Source: an uncultured Spirochaetaceae bacterium (GTDB lineage: Bacteria > Spirochaetota > Spirochaetia > Treponematales > Treponemataceae). From it: a stretch of DNA of 5,169 nt. The notes under the pieces were generated by a model, which did not search any database, was not told the DNA's origin, and saw only the letters and a program-made list of their open reading frames with translations. Shown here one piece after another: positions 4,926-5,169 of the stretch (positions are counted from its first letter, which is position 1; each line of letters opens with the position of its first letter). Made by a program: the position numbers and the translations under genes. The DNA lies in NCBI GenBank assembly GCA_902773215.1, contig CACYDQ010000195.1:1-5169 (forward strand), written 5' to 3'.

Positions 4926-5169
4926 ATGACAATTAACGGACCCGTTGCTCTAATAATCTGTGCAGTACTGTGGAGCACTGGCGGTATCTTCATAAAAAAC
5001 ATCGAATGGAATGCTGTTGCAATCGCAGGAATAAGAAGTCTGATTTCTGGAAGCTTTATGCTTTTAGTAACACGACAGAGAGTCCATTTTTCAGTACGTG
5101 ATGATAAAGGCAGGCTGGATAAACAGAGCACAGTCTTATACTGGATTGCTGCAGTCTCATACGCCCTCA
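4926..5169 (+). CDS. EamA/DMT-family transporter, N-terminal fragment
   Basis: An open frame runs from the ATG at 4926 to the window edge (81 codons plus one base). It begins MTINGPVALIICAVLWSTGG. The first membrane segment covers about residues 5-24 with the typical EamA LWSTGGIFIK, the second about 28-49 (NAVAIAGIRSLISGSFMLLV), then comes a charged loop, and a third begins near residue 71. EamA proteins are ten-helix drug/metabolite transporters of about 280-300 residues, so only the first quarter is visible; the substrate cannot be told. AGAGG (4913-4917) lies eight bases upstream and overlaps the end of the previous gene. An ATG at 4922 was rejected because its frame stops after four codons. 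Composition is much more AT-rich than at the start of the operon, so it could be an older neighbour that the upstream block joined. Confidence 0.85.
   Translation, partial: MTINGPVALIICAVLWSTGGIFIKNIEWNAVAIAGIRSLISGSFMLLVTRQRVHFSVRDDKGRLDKQSTVLYWIAAVSYAL

Noticed and set aside
4922..4936. ATG at 4922 as start of the transporter gene
   Set aside because: Its frame reads Met-Asn-Asp-Asn and then TAA, while the ATG at 4926 opens the frame with transporter motifs.
1..5169. CRISPR array, tRNA or rRNA genes, insertion sequence or attachment site
   Set aside because: I saw no regularly spaced repeats, cloverleaf-like sequence, transposase motif or terminal inverted repeats; genes fill nearly the whole window.

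Overview
The window is a divergent regulator/operon pair followed by an unbroken run of same-strand genes, cut at both ends. On the minus strand at the left edge is a TetR-family regulator whose C-terminal part lies outside the window. Facing away from it, from a near-consensus promoter at about 515-543, runs a tight plus-strand operon: an iron-containing (YqhD/BdhA-like) NAD(P)H alcohol/aldehyde dehydrogenase, a predicted lipoprotein with a cyclophilin-like fold, an exported flavodoxin, an exported SUMF1(FGE-sulfatase-like)-flavodoxin fusion, a DUF4405-type multi-helix membrane protein with many histidines, and the start of an EamA/DMT-family transporter that runs off the right edge.

Organism: lipoprotein and Sec-type signal peptides, exported flavodoxins and a SUMF1-domain protein suggest a diderm, anaerobic, host-associated bacterium. 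A moderate-GC spirochaete of the Treponema group is my best guess, but this is inference from gene content only. Base composition is uneven: GC is high in the dehydrogenase and free-standing flavodoxin, clearly lower in the SUMF1 domain and lowest (about 42%) in the transporter fragment.

Layout: 1-443 regulator (minus); 444-590 shared control region holding two divergent promoters and repeated TAAGCAACG operator-like elements; 591-1757 dehydrogenase; 1766-2227 cyclophilin-like lipoprotein; 2251-2778 flavodoxin; 2789-4204 SUMF1-flavodoxin fusion; 4201-4920 DUF4405 membrane protein; 4926 to the end, transporter. Gaps between plus-strand genes run from a 4-base overlap to 23 bases, no terminator is visible, and several stop codons overlap or abut the next ribosome binding site, so one transcript is likely.

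How the genes may work together (inference): the TetR protein probably senses a small molecule, perhaps a reactive aldehyde or quinone, and represses both promoters. The dehydrogenase would reduce carbonyls in the cytoplasm. The predicted membrane cytochrome could pass electrons across the membrane to two flavodoxin domains that carry export signals. The most unusual parts are the SUMF1-flavodoxin fusion and the idea of an extracytoplasmic flavodoxin electron-transfer module tied to a regulated carbonyl reductase.
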